Made by a program: the position numbers and the translations under genes. Under the pieces are notes generated by a model that had not been told where the DNA came from, searched no databases, and worked only from the letters and a program-made list of their open reading frames with translations. A stretch of 64,000 bases of DNA from Coprinus comatus (Eukaryota; Basidiomycota; Agaricomycetes; Agaricales; Agaricaceae), in contig JAWPGT010000062.1 of NCBI GenBank assembly GCA_034638255.1, positions 62,001 to 126,000 on the forward strand, written 5' to 3'. Numbering within the stretch: the first letter of the stretch is position 1; every line of letters begins with the position of its first letter. Shown here in pieces: positions 1 through 10,056 of this stretch.

Positions 1-1991
1 ACTTTCTGTGCGATATGGAGCTGCTTTAGAAATAAGGATGTCGTTATTCCTACCAATGTTTCCAAACTGATATTTCAGGACGCAGGAGGTATGAACAAAC
101 CTTTAAAATCTCCTGTAACTACCATATTCACTCATGTTCACCTTAAAAATAGCTACCTTGTCTACTGTTTCTCGGTTCGTTGATAACCCAGAAGATACTT
201 CTCTCACCGACGAGAGTGCTTGCGCCGCCATTTGCCACTTAATCGATCTATTGTCCATGCCTAAAAAACGTAACCTTCAGGATATGTCGTCAAGCATGGG
301 TGGTATAGTTCAGACATTAGTTAAACGATATCAAGAAACTTCACCACTCAGAGTGAACCTTGGCATCCGCGCAGATCGAACTCCTACCATCACACTCGAC
401 TCTATTCGTAAACTCTGTGAGAAATTCAGGGAATCAATCTCGTTGGTCGATTCTAATACCAGTAAATACCATTTCGAATGTGCCGACACTTCACTCAAAG
501 TATTTGACGCGGTGGTTCAAGGTATAGGCATAGAAAAAATAAAAGGGGATAGTTGGGTTCCACTCGCTGCTTTACTTGTAAGTTGTCAAGTGTGTGATAT
601 CTTACCAGGTTTGTCATTTTATGTCTGCGTTCAACATATTTTTGTTCTCTCTCTAATATAGTACTGGATATTAGGCAACGCAAATAGGTTCTTCGAAATT
701 GTGGAAGAGGTTTCGCAAATGGGCTCGCTCAACGAAAATCGATCATTGGATGACATCGTCAAGCACATCACATATATTATCGAGCATCTACTTTTCCCCG
801 AACAATCTCTTCATTCTTTACAGACGATGTTGGAAGAAATAAAGTTGGCTGCCAAAAATCATGCTGATTCCTCAAATAACACATACATCCATATGCAACG
901 TGCCATATTACGTCCTCATCAAATCTTCACAAAGATCTCAAAAAGAGTACACAGCTCAATACAACCACTGATTGAAAGGTTTAACAATGACTTGGAAGAA
1001 ATATGGTCTCGATCCCTAGAAGCGCGTGAAGATGTTCATGAGGGAGCTGTTATCATGCAACAGGAGGAGGTTCAAGAGTCGGCTGGAAAGTTTTCGCAGG
1101 ATGCTACAAAAGATATTAAGCTTTCGGAAGACCTCGAGTATGCGTCTGTCAAAGAGGACAATGGGTGATGACAGCGCTGGCAGGCAGGTGGGGGATGCGG
1201 AGACGCGGGTTGTATTAGAAAAGACTGAGACCAAAGTGTCAAATGAAGAATTGTCATTGCATAGAGAAGATGCTGATGGAGCCGGACCATCTGATGGTTT
1301 ACAGTTTGCTGCTCATTTCCCTTCTCCCGATCATTTGCATCAACCTCAGGTTGAACAGGTATCAACTGGATCGTCTAGTCCAGTCGTTCCTCCTATTCTT
1401 CAACCTCCAGGAGAAATACCATTACCTGAGCCACATATCTCCCCTATCCCATCCACAAATGCGCCATCCTCTCTTCCATCTCAAGGGATCCTCCCGCACC
1501 AATCTTTCTACCACAATCAACCATATGGCCTCGTGTGGATACCTCTTGGAGCTACATATACACCAGTCCCATTAGCGCCATCTCCAATACAAGGCACTGG
1601 TGGTAACGGAATTCCAGGTAACACTGGACATCCTTCGCGTGCGAGGCCAGCCTCTACACCACCTTTCTCAACAGAATATGGCCGTACACCGGACGGTCAC
1701 AATATTCAAGAAATCAATCATGGTTCAACATATCAATTTACTCAACCGCCTGCATCATCAATCCATCACTCTCCTCAGCCATACACTACTTATCTGTCAT
1801 CTATCCCTCCAGTTGTACCCCATCCCCTTATCTGGCAGTCCTCTCCGAATCCGTATACTAATTTTGACGGTACTGAGAAACAGACCAATACCGATACTTC
1901 TCAGGCTCAACAACAGCGTCAAAACCAGCCGTCATCTAAACAACTTGTCGGCGTACCGCCAGAAAGTCCGGAGCAGAAGAAAGAAAATTGA
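1..1991 (+). CDS. DUF6535-family-like protein, C-terminal part (cut by left edge)
   Basis: This is the 3' part of a gene that begins outside the window. Exons are 1-88, 153-577, 662-1137 and 1184-1991. The introns (64, 84 and 46 bases) have GT...AG ends and their phases agree, giving 598 residues. The part seen is a helical domain followed by a Pro/Gln/Ser-rich tail of about 270 residues with no predicted fold. The helical part lines up in layout with the second half of the gene at 3506-5992, which carries the DUF6535 membrane domain; for example both have a short motif around a Leu-Cys-Glu run (RKLCEKFRES here, NRLCEQIRES there). The 46-base intron is needed to pass a TGA at 1166-1168. The function of the family is unknown. 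The link to DUF6535 is inferred from the neighbour, since the membrane domain itself is outside the window. Confidence 0.7.
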
Positions 1992-2467
1992 TGATCGTCA
2001 CCTATTTTTTGAATTTTCTCGGTCCCTAATACGTTTGAATTCTATCGGACACTGTATTTTTAGACGACTTTTGGAATGTTTCTGTAGTATGGACTTTCAT
2101 GTGGAAATTTGGTACCATTTTGTGGGAGTCGGTCCGAGTTGCTTGTGCCTTGAGTTTTGTCCTGCTTCAACGAATGTAATAGTTAGTTGTTATAGTAAAG
2201 AAAATAGACTTGCGTACTAAGCACTGAGAAACCGTGATAGTGGAGATGGAAAATTTTTGAGGCTTATGTACTGCAGATATCGAAAATTGGTGTAATGATC
2301 TCGAACAAATGTCTGGAGCCGGAGATCTGCGACGTAGGTATATATTATCAATAACGAGAGTATAGCAATATATGAGATAGTATTGGGAAAATCAAGTATT
2401 CAGAGGTGAATTCCGAACGGGATAAAAATCTACTTACCTTTTACAATAGACACAGTCTAAAAGTGGT
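1992..2467. other. Convergent 3' intergenic stretch
   Basis: This lies between the stop of the DUF6535-like gene and the stop of DPH3 on the other strand. It is AT-rich, with no ORF I can support, and presumably holds both 3' untranslated regions. Confidence 0.5.
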
Positions 2468-2881
2468 TTAAGCAACAGCAACGGTTCTCGCTGAATCAGT
2501 GCCGATGTGCAAATTCTCGAGAGCATCCTCGAAGTTGTCATTGTCAGAATCACTGTCCTCTTCTTCGTCTTCTCCTCCTCCTCCTCCTCCTCCTCTCCTC
2601 CCTCTTCTCCATCATCGTCATCTTCCTCATAATCTTCGTAATCCAACTATTGTCATCAAGTTTAATGAATAATCATAAAAGTTATTTCAAGAACGTACAG
2701 GGTCGTATATCACCCTTATCACAAGGCTACAGCTTGGGCAGATTGCAATGTCTTCATATTCGGAAAGTTGTTTCTTTGAAATCTCGAAGCGGTCTCCGCA
2801 AGGACATGGGTAATGATAAACTCTCTTTTCTGCGTCCCATGTCATATCCTCGATTTCAATTTCATCGTAGTATGCGCCCAT
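2468..2881 (-). CDS. DPH3: Diphthamide biosynthesis protein 3 (CSL zinc finger)
   Basis: Dph3 (Kti11) is a small zinc/iron protein. It donates electrons for the first step of diphthamide synthesis on elongation factor 2 and also serves the Elongator tRNA-modification pathway, in the cytosol. Exon 1 (2699-2881, 61 residues) has the full family core: [12 protein letters not shown], then CPCGDRF and CPSC, the four metal-binding cysteines. A 52-base intron (2647-2698) leads to exon 2, an acidic tail of Asp/Glu repeats. The annotated frame of the tail turns into KTKKRT. One extra base in the GAG/GGA run near 2560-2590 restores [10 protein letters not shown] and a stop at 2468, for 120 residues in all, so I take this as a one-base sequence error. 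The start chosen is ATG at 2881, which gives the usual short lead (MGAYYDE). Confidence 0.9.
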
Positions 2882-3505
2882 ATTCAATGGATGAGTTATG
2901 TATCTCTGGTACTGTTCGTAGATTTCAAGTTCAGTAAGTGAACGAAGTAGTTGATGGTGGTGAGGAGCATAAAGCTGAAATGTGGCTCCGCAATAATATT
3001 ATTAATAAGTATTGATGATTCAGAGGCATGAGAAGATTGATTGATTGATTGATTACGTGTGTTATTCACACGATGAGAAAAGGTGCAAATCCCTCACACA
3101 CTCTGGGGCAGAAATTGCTCACATCCCAAGTAGCAAAAGGATCAATGGATGTTTTATATCTTTCACTTTCACTCAACCTTTAATTTCGGTGCCATTTCTA
3201 ACCTAGGATGGTCACAAGCCTGTCCTAATTGATCTCGTTACGCATCACTTTTCACACGAGGATAACGTCTCATGGTGAAGGGGTGGCAATGCATTTTCAA
3301 TCTCTTCTATTCCTCCTACAACTACTATGAATGCTAGTAAGGTGTGTAACCTCATTGAGAATTTATTATACCGAATCTAACGGTTTATCTAGTTTTCATC
3401 TTTGCAATATTTTTAGTATTTTGACAAGAATCTTTCTCGTTGGACTGCACGTGGGAAGCATTGAACACGGTAAAAGCTCTATTTAAACATTATTTTTACA
3501 CATAG
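2882..3505. other. Intergenic stretch upstream of DPH3 and of the second DUF6535 gene
   Basis: It holds a (TTGA)n-like microsatellite at about 3033-3052 (four ATTG units) and an AT-rich remainder. A small first exon of the following gene may lie here: an ATG at 3332 followed by two introns could be spliced in phase to 3506. I do not see enough support to call it. Confidence 0.4.
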
Positions 3506-5992
3506 CTTGATGAAAATACGCAGAATAAGTTGCATAATGACGGTCAAGACAATCCCTGGGCGTGTTGTAACCGTAAGGCGGAGGAAATCACGACAAATAC
3601 ATATGAAAGTTGGAAAGAAGAATTGGAAAAACTACTCATCTTTGTGTGTTAAAGTCTTTACCTAAAGTTACCGAGTACTGATCATCATCTCAGGCTGGAT
3701 TGTTCTCAGCTATAGTCACCACATTCTTGGTTGAAGCTGGTAAAGCTGTTCGGGTGGATCCTGCGGAGACAACAATGCTTCTACTTCAAGCAATGCTTCT
3801 CCGAATGAACAATATGTCCAACCCGCAGCCTAATGATCCGAGCCCAGACATTATACCTCATGGAGTGATTACCCCCTATGCACAACCGATAAATTTGCTA
3901 TACTCTCTCAGTCTCATTCTTAGCCTTGTCGCAGTTCTCGGTGGAATTGTTTGTCTCCAGTGGTTGCGGGAGTTCAGCAAGAATATCACAGGCGTTTCAC
4001 ATCAAGAAGACCTCTATCTCCAATATCAACGACATGAAAGCCTGCAAAGATGGGGAGTTCTTGCACTCCTCAACGCATTACCACTACTCCTGCTTGTTTC
4101 ACTCGCACTCTTCTTCTCAGGATTTCTTCTATCACAATGGGAAGCAGAGACTATTGCCTTCATACCTGTTGCAGCCCTTATCGCTATCGCAGTTCTATTC
4201 ATCATTTCAACTTCTTGTTTGCCGGCTCTTCAAGTCATTTGGCTTGCCAATTACAAAAAGCCAAAAATTACTATAAACGATCCTCCTATTAGTCCACCAG
4301 CACCCGTCCTTTGCCCATACAGATCTCCTCAGGCGTGGCTTTTCCACTGCGTTGTTCGTAATCTTCTTCATATCATACAAACTCTATCCTCCGATAGAAT
4401 CAAACCGGACCGTTTAATGCCTTTCTCTGGTATAGACAGCTGGATGGAGTACGACACATGGTGGACACAAAGGCATAAAACGACCAAATCCATATATCCC
4501 GCGTTGCTCTGGATTTCAAAAGAATACAAACAAAGTCAAGATGTCGTTTCTGCAGGATTTCATTGTTTGCTACTTGCAATCAAAGAAGCTTGCTACCATT
4601 GTCTGAAGAAACCTAGAATATTGAGACAAATCAATTCGGAAGCGTTGGTTTCCGAAAATGTCTGGGCTGCCTTTGGAATTTCCCTTTTAAACACATTCCA
4701 AGAAGATTTCAACATCACAACATCTCCAAAAATTCTCAATGCACGTCTCAAAGCGTTCTCAGATATTTGGATGGAGCTAGACAAGTACCACCTGACAACA
4801 TCCCGGACCAGCGCAATATACCAAACATTACACTTACCAAGTTGGGAAGACTCAGTAGGTATGATTAATGCAACATCATTCTTTCAACTTTTCGCTTATA
4901 CTATTTGTAGGACTTCTGCATGTTATCGGAAATTCTTTGGCTAATTCAACTAATACACCGGCCATCGACGATAGTCTATGCGTTGCTACAGGATATCTGT
5001 TTCAAATATCATTCCCTCATATAGCGGATGGACAAAAGGAATTGATATCAGCATTCATTACCATCTTCAAGGCAGGAGTTTTACGCTATCAAGAAAATGT
5101 CTTTATTGTATCGGATATTGACCGTGATCGGGCTATTTATCCAATAAATCGGCTCTGTGAACAGATACGGGAATCACCGTCGGTCAATGCGCTGTCAAGA
5201 TTTCATCGAAGGTGTAGTCATGCCTTGCTTGGAATATTCAACGAGGTCTTCAAGAACGTAAATTCGGTGATACTGGACAAGAACGTGGATCCGATGATGC
5301 TGGAAACGCTTGCAACCCCCCTTGGAAGTTTACTTCTCCAATGCGATGAGTGCTCTGTCCCACAAGGTAATTTGGGGTAATTTGGGGTAAACCGTATCAG
5401 AGCTCTGATGCTAACTACAATAACTCTAGAAGCGGCGGTGGGTTTCCTAGACATAATCAAGTCTTTGGTAACAGAAGAATTAATTTCCAAGGAACCAACA
5501 CTGGAAAAGATTATCCTGTACCTGGCACACGTTGTTAAACAAACATCCTTCTCGCCTATCCTATATATGTCGTTGGAAACGACTTTGGGCATATTAATCA
5601 CAGCAGCGGCAGAAGGACATTCTCATCGTAATCTTAACTCGCAAGAAAAATGCGTGCTCAATCCCGGTCGAATCTTTCCAGATTCATTTAATCACAAGGA
5701 CCCCTTGGTTACCAATATGGTAACGGAATTTAATAGAAATTTACGGGAAAGTTGGGCCAGAGAGGAGATTGTTACATTTTCTCAATCGGGGGACAAAGAC
5801 CGAAACATTGGTGTTTCCATAGCCGGAGAGATGCCTTAACGACTCTCGTTGGATACTACAAGAATTACAGGGTCTAGTCCAACATCAACTCAGGTAGAGA
5901 GTGCTGCGTCTGGTGGTGTTGTGAAACCAGGGCCTTCTGGTATACAGTATGAGATGTTCGGTGGTGGAGCCCAATACAGGGGAGGTTATTGA
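3506..5992 (+). CDS. DUF6535 membrane protein
   Basis: This is a basidiomycete membrane protein of unknown function. Exons are 3506-3643, 3694-4858, 4911-5366 and 5430 onward; introns are 50, 52 and 63 bases with consistent phase. The N-terminal part has the DUF6535 signature: a Trp-containing helix (SWKEELEKLLIF) running across the first intron into AGLFSAIVTTFLVE. Three or so hydrophobic helices follow, with LVAVLGGIVCLQWLREF between them. The rest is soluble and helical. The 3' end has two readings. Either the stop is TAA at 5837-5839 (723 codons from 3506), or a 60-base intron (5811-5870) removes this stop and the protein ends at 5992. The downstream segment has a KPGPSG motif resembling GAGPSDG in the sister gene at 1-1991. 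The true first exon was not found. Confidence 0.75.
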
Positions 5993-6274
5993 TTTTACTA
6001 CAGATGAAGAGAGGTGCTGGAGAGTGGAATATATTACTAGTCTACGACGAGTGAAGTATGAGCGAATAATCGTAGAATCAGGTCTTTGTGACGGCAGAAG
6101 TCACGGTCACGGTAACTCGCCTCCTTCCTCCTCACCGCCATTACCGCGACCGTGGCACGTCGTACACTAAAGACATACACGCTTTTGTTTCTCATTCACA
6201 TACACAATCCAACACACGTTCTTTCTAAGCCATACGCAAACTCGTCAAGCATCATGCATCAGGATTTCGCACAT
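5993..6274. other. Short intergenic stretch before the insertion-like segment
   Basis: There is no supported gene. An ATG at 6254 opens a seven-codon stretch that ends at the GT beginning the segment at 6275. In phase it could be the first exon of the Gag gene at 8230 if the whole segment is spliced out, but this is only a possibility. Confidence 0.3.
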
Positions 6275-8229
6275 GTCCTTGGAGGTACTTGAAGTTACTT
6301 AGAAAGGCATCCAAGGAGCTCCAAGTACACCCCAATAGAATTCAAAGAAGAGTAAAATTATCCTTGGAGTTCCTTGGAAAATTTGTCCCAAGGAGCTCCA
6401 AGTAGGTCCCTCTAACTTGGGTGTACTTGAATAGCTTTGAACGTACTTGGACAGCACATAAAAGTTACTTTTCTACCTTGTAATTATATTTTACAGGATT
6501 TTATTTGCATTTTCGGGATAATTCAAGTACTCTCAAGGTCACACCAAGTAAGGGAATAAGGACAATAAAAAAAATATCATTGAAGTTGTAATAATACATG
6601 TGATATACTAACTTAGTCTACAGTATTAATACATTCTTATACCTTTGTATCAGCATAGAGACTGTAATAGTGAAATAAGTAATTATTAACATAAAATGGA
6701 GAGAAAAAGCGAACCTTGGATGATGTGTTACAAAGATCACATCACACGAAGCATGATACTCGACCGTACGGCGTGCGAGTACCAGCGTTGGAAAGGGGCG
6801 GTTGATGTGGTTATAACGAGCCTAAACACAAAAGGATTGGATAAGAAATGGGCGAGTTATTAGTTATTTAGTTGGAGAGTAATATATATATATAGTAACT
6901 TACCAAAGATCTGCATGTCGGTACATGAGTTTTGAGGGGTACATGGTGCGGATAGTATCATTGTAACAACGCCGTTTAGACGGTTTTAACGAACCTAAGT
7001 ACAGGAGGAGTGCACAGATATTGAATGATATATCAGTTATTTCGTTGGGGAGGAACATATGTGGTAACTTACCAGAGATGTGCATGTCGGCACAGGGGTT
7101 TTGGACAGTGTGCAGTGTAAATGGTATCGTTCGAACGGCGTCATTTAGGTGATTTTAATGAGCCTAGATACAAAAGGAGTGCATAGATATTGAGTGACAT
7201 ATTAAATATTTAGTTGGGGAGGAACATATATAGTAACTCACCAGAGAGGAGTGTGTCGGCACCGGAGTTTTGGGTGGTGCGGAGTGCGGATGGTACTGTT
7301 CGGACGGCGTCGTCAAGACGGTTTTAATGAGCCTAAAATCATAAGGATTAAACATGTATCAAGCGAAATATTACATATTTAGTTAGAGTGACTCACCTGG
7401 GACCTAGTACCAGAGTATTGCTCACTACACCTCCAATCCTTCCCCACAGTGCAATCAACTTCGGTCAGTCATGGAGGAGTTACGAATGGTCTAAACGAGC
7501 CTAGGTAAATGTCTCTATGTGAAGAAATGAGTGAGACAGCCTCAGGATACTACAGAGTGATGACATACCAATATTATTCACGCCATACCATGAAAATTAG
7601 ACCATAGCACGTGTGGCTAGGCTTGTTCGAAGCGGAAAAAAGAGCCGGTTCCAAAGAGCCAAGACGCGTGCCAAAGCGTGATGAAATGAGTACAACAGAC
7701 CAAAAACATTGTATGCTTACCTTGTTCAATAAAGTGGCTGTTATAGTACAAGTACTAAACCACGCGACGCGTAACCGCCGTCATTCGAAGCAAAACGGTG
7801 AGACGATTCTAGAGAGCCTAAAAACGTGAGATTCCGTTAGGAATTGAGTGAATAGGGATGTAATGATGTGGCAGAGGTATTATGATCTCGTGAGATTGTT
7901 GCCATTGGGATGTGACGTGGAGTGAGTGATGTGTGACAAGGAGAGTAGGATGTCACACTCATCCGCTTTTTTTGCAAAGTCTAAATCTGATAACATCCAA
8001 AGTTTCAAAACATATGTGGTGATCAATAATCATTGATCAGAAACAAAAACAAATAGCATTAATAATGTGAACTAAGTTTGACATTTTTCGTGATCAAGTA
8101 AATACTTGAAGATGTACTTGGTTCTATCCTTGGCCCAACTTGGAACTAAAATGTTCCTCAGAGTACCTTGGGCAATTTTTCACCAAGGACATACAAGTAC
8201 AACAAGTAGTCTAAGCAACCCTAAGGTAG
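6275..8229. mobile_element. Putative non-autonomous element with CCTTGG/AAGTAC-rich inverted flanks
   Basis: Both ends (about 6275-6560 and 8090-8229) are dense in AAGTAC/GTACTT and in CCTTGG/CCAAGG. In each flank two of these hexamers face each other around an AT-rich centre (CCTTGG, then AAAATTTGTC, then CCAAGG on the left). The right flank read on the opposite strand aligns with the left flank around this centre, so the flanks look like diverged inverted repeats. No transposase gene lies inside; the interior is the exon-like tandem array at 6715-7817. The segment begins with GT and ends with TAG directly before the open frame of Gag. Boundaries are approximate, and target-site duplications were not identified. 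Confidence 0.45.
6715..7817 (-). repeat. Seven tandem exon-like units with conserved splice signals
   Basis: Read on the minus strand there are seven units: 7721-7817, 7569-7659, 7397-7500, 7242-7332, 7073-7163, 6904-6994 and 6715-6821. Unit starts are spaced 158, 159, 168, 169, 169 and 173 bases apart. Almost every unit is preceded by an acceptor-like TTTAG or CCTAG, starts with GCTCRTT or a near match, and ends in G followed by GTAAGT, GTGAGT or a relaxed donor. The three central units are exactly 91 bases each with 78-base spacers, and share about 70% of bases by eye. The unit at 7569-7659 has TTG in place of the acceptor TAG. The unit at 7073-7163 has stops in all three frames, so the array as a whole does not encode a protein. 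It may be a spliced non-coding RNA, a decayed gene built by exon duplication, or a satellite that keeps splice-like signals. Confidence 0.6.
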
Positions 8230-10056
8230 ACCCAAGTAAATGCGCAATTTCCTGATGTGCCTGAAGTCGAAGTTTTATTGTATGACCCAACATTGGAAAT
8301 CCAGCCAGATTTTGCATCCGAGCCGTTCGTCGCAGCAAGACAAGCTATAATGGCAGCTAGGCAGTGTACTGAAGAGGAAGCAGCACACCACATGAGAGAG
8401 GCATGGACAGCACAGAACAACGAGAGACGGGCACATTGGCAGGCTCAACAACAAGAGGAGCCGGCTCACCCACGACCCTCAGAAGAACCTGAAAGACTCA
8501 GACGAGGAGGGGAGGAGTCAGAGGATGAAGAAGCCCAAGAGGAAGTACCAAGACCACACTCACGAGAAGCCCCAGGTCCTCGCAGAGGGGATGGGCAGCT
8601 CGAATCACCAGAACCGATGGCTCAACCTCCCAACCCAGTCCGAACAGGGGTCAAACGCAAAGGACCCAATGTGATGGACAAAGACAAGGTGGTGAGCACC
8701 AACGCGGAAGAGCAGCCATTGAGCTACGCAATCAAGAAATTGAAGAACTATGAGTTTGTCGAACTCTGGTATTTCTCTTCGGATGGTTGTGAGGATGCAG
8801 CTCGCAATGGCTACTCGCGTGATGATGGTGCTCTCGCCTTGACACAGCACAACACAACTGTAACATTCAGGCCACTAGACTCAGTTACTGCCTCAAAGAA
8901 TGCTGTCGCAGATGAGGCCCTTTCCTGGGATGAAGTCTTACTCGCGTACCCAGTGATGGTTAGGCACATGAGGCAATTGGCATGGCCAGTCAACCTTATT
9001 GAATCACTCAGTGACTTTTATTTCTATCTCACGATGCACAAATCACGAAAAACACCTTTGGGCTATCGGGCAGTCCTTCTCTATCAGGCTCAAGTTCGCA
9101 AAGAATGGCACCAGGCACTCAATGGACCAGAGCAGACAGTCTTCAACATCGCGATCATCAATGACAAGAGGTTGGAGCAACTAGAGGAGACAGTTCGAAA
9201 GAGTGAGAGTCAGCAGGCCATCAACGAGTGTGTATTTTCATGTCATTTCAGCTTTTATAGTCTCTAAAAGATTGTTGTTTCACTCCACGCATTCTCTCCT
9301 CCATCCATGTACATGGGATGCTTCGCTACATGCCACATGCTACACGCGACACGCTACATACTACACACGACATGCTACATGCTACATGCAACACGTAACA
9401 TGCAACACGCAACATGCAATACACAACATATATCATGCACAACACTCAACTCGCACCTTTCCTTTCCCTTACAATGACATTACCCCAAAACCTTGATGAC
9501 CCCATCATCGTTCACACACCGCAACAAATATCAACTGCTTTCAAATCGTAGAATGCAAGCATTAAATAGGGAAAGTGCTAGGAAGTTGAATGATATTTCA
9601 ATAGGCAGGCATCTCCAGACTCAAACACAGCCACGTCCATATACAGCCCAATCAACTCGAGCATCAAGGCCGGCTGCTAACAACCCACCCAGACCAGTGA
9701 GGACACAAGAAGCTGGGGATTCTCCACCACCATACAAGAAGAGGAGAGTTGCCTCCACTTCTTTTCGCTCCCCAGATACGGGCTCCACCCTCTCAGCCTG
9801 CCCAGTATGCCTTGGTCGTCACCCACATGACATCGGAAAGTGCTCATCTGAACAACTGTGGGATGGGAAAACAAAGGCAATGTGCCGAAGAGAAGGAAAG
9901 CACCTCCTTGCAGTCGACGGCACAGGCTCTCTCTGTCGTGACTGGCAAGCAGTTCGAGGATGTCAACAGACAGACCACATTCATTGTCACCGATGCTCAG
10001 GATGTGGCGAGAGATCCCATGGAGCTCAGAGTTGCCCTCGAGCGCAAAAGGCATAA
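8230..10056 (+). CDS. Gag-like protein of the DIRS-type element
   Basis: The open frame starts right after a TAG at 8227-8229, which is also a possible splice acceptor; no ATG was found in frame nearby. Exon 1 runs to 9227. A 324-base intron (9228-9551) has GT...TAG ends and correct phase, and exon 2 runs 9552-10056, about 500 residues in all. The N-terminal half has a charged, disordered stretch around residues 60-130. A helical region follows (DEALSWDEVLLAYPVMVRHM) that resembles the conserved part of Gag proteins of fungal DIRS-like elements. The C-terminus has cysteine/histidine clusters: CPVCLGRHPHDIGKC, then a C...H...C region ending CHRCSGCGERSHGAQSC. This is a zinc-knuckle-like nucleic-acid-binding tail. 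The intron is unusually long and contains a degenerate decamer repeat. Confidence 0.7.
9330..9450. repeat. Degenerate short tandem repeat inside the Gag intron
   Basis: Roughly ten-base units of the type GCTACATGCA or CAACACGYAACATG repeat about a dozen times with drift. The block lies wholly inside the predicted 324-base Gag intron, which explains its unusual length. Confidence 0.7.

Noticed and set aside
5949..6170. Short plus-strand frame after the DUF6535 gene as a separate small gene
   Set aside because: Its first part overlaps the possible last exon of the DUF6535 gene in another frame, and the rest is low complexity.
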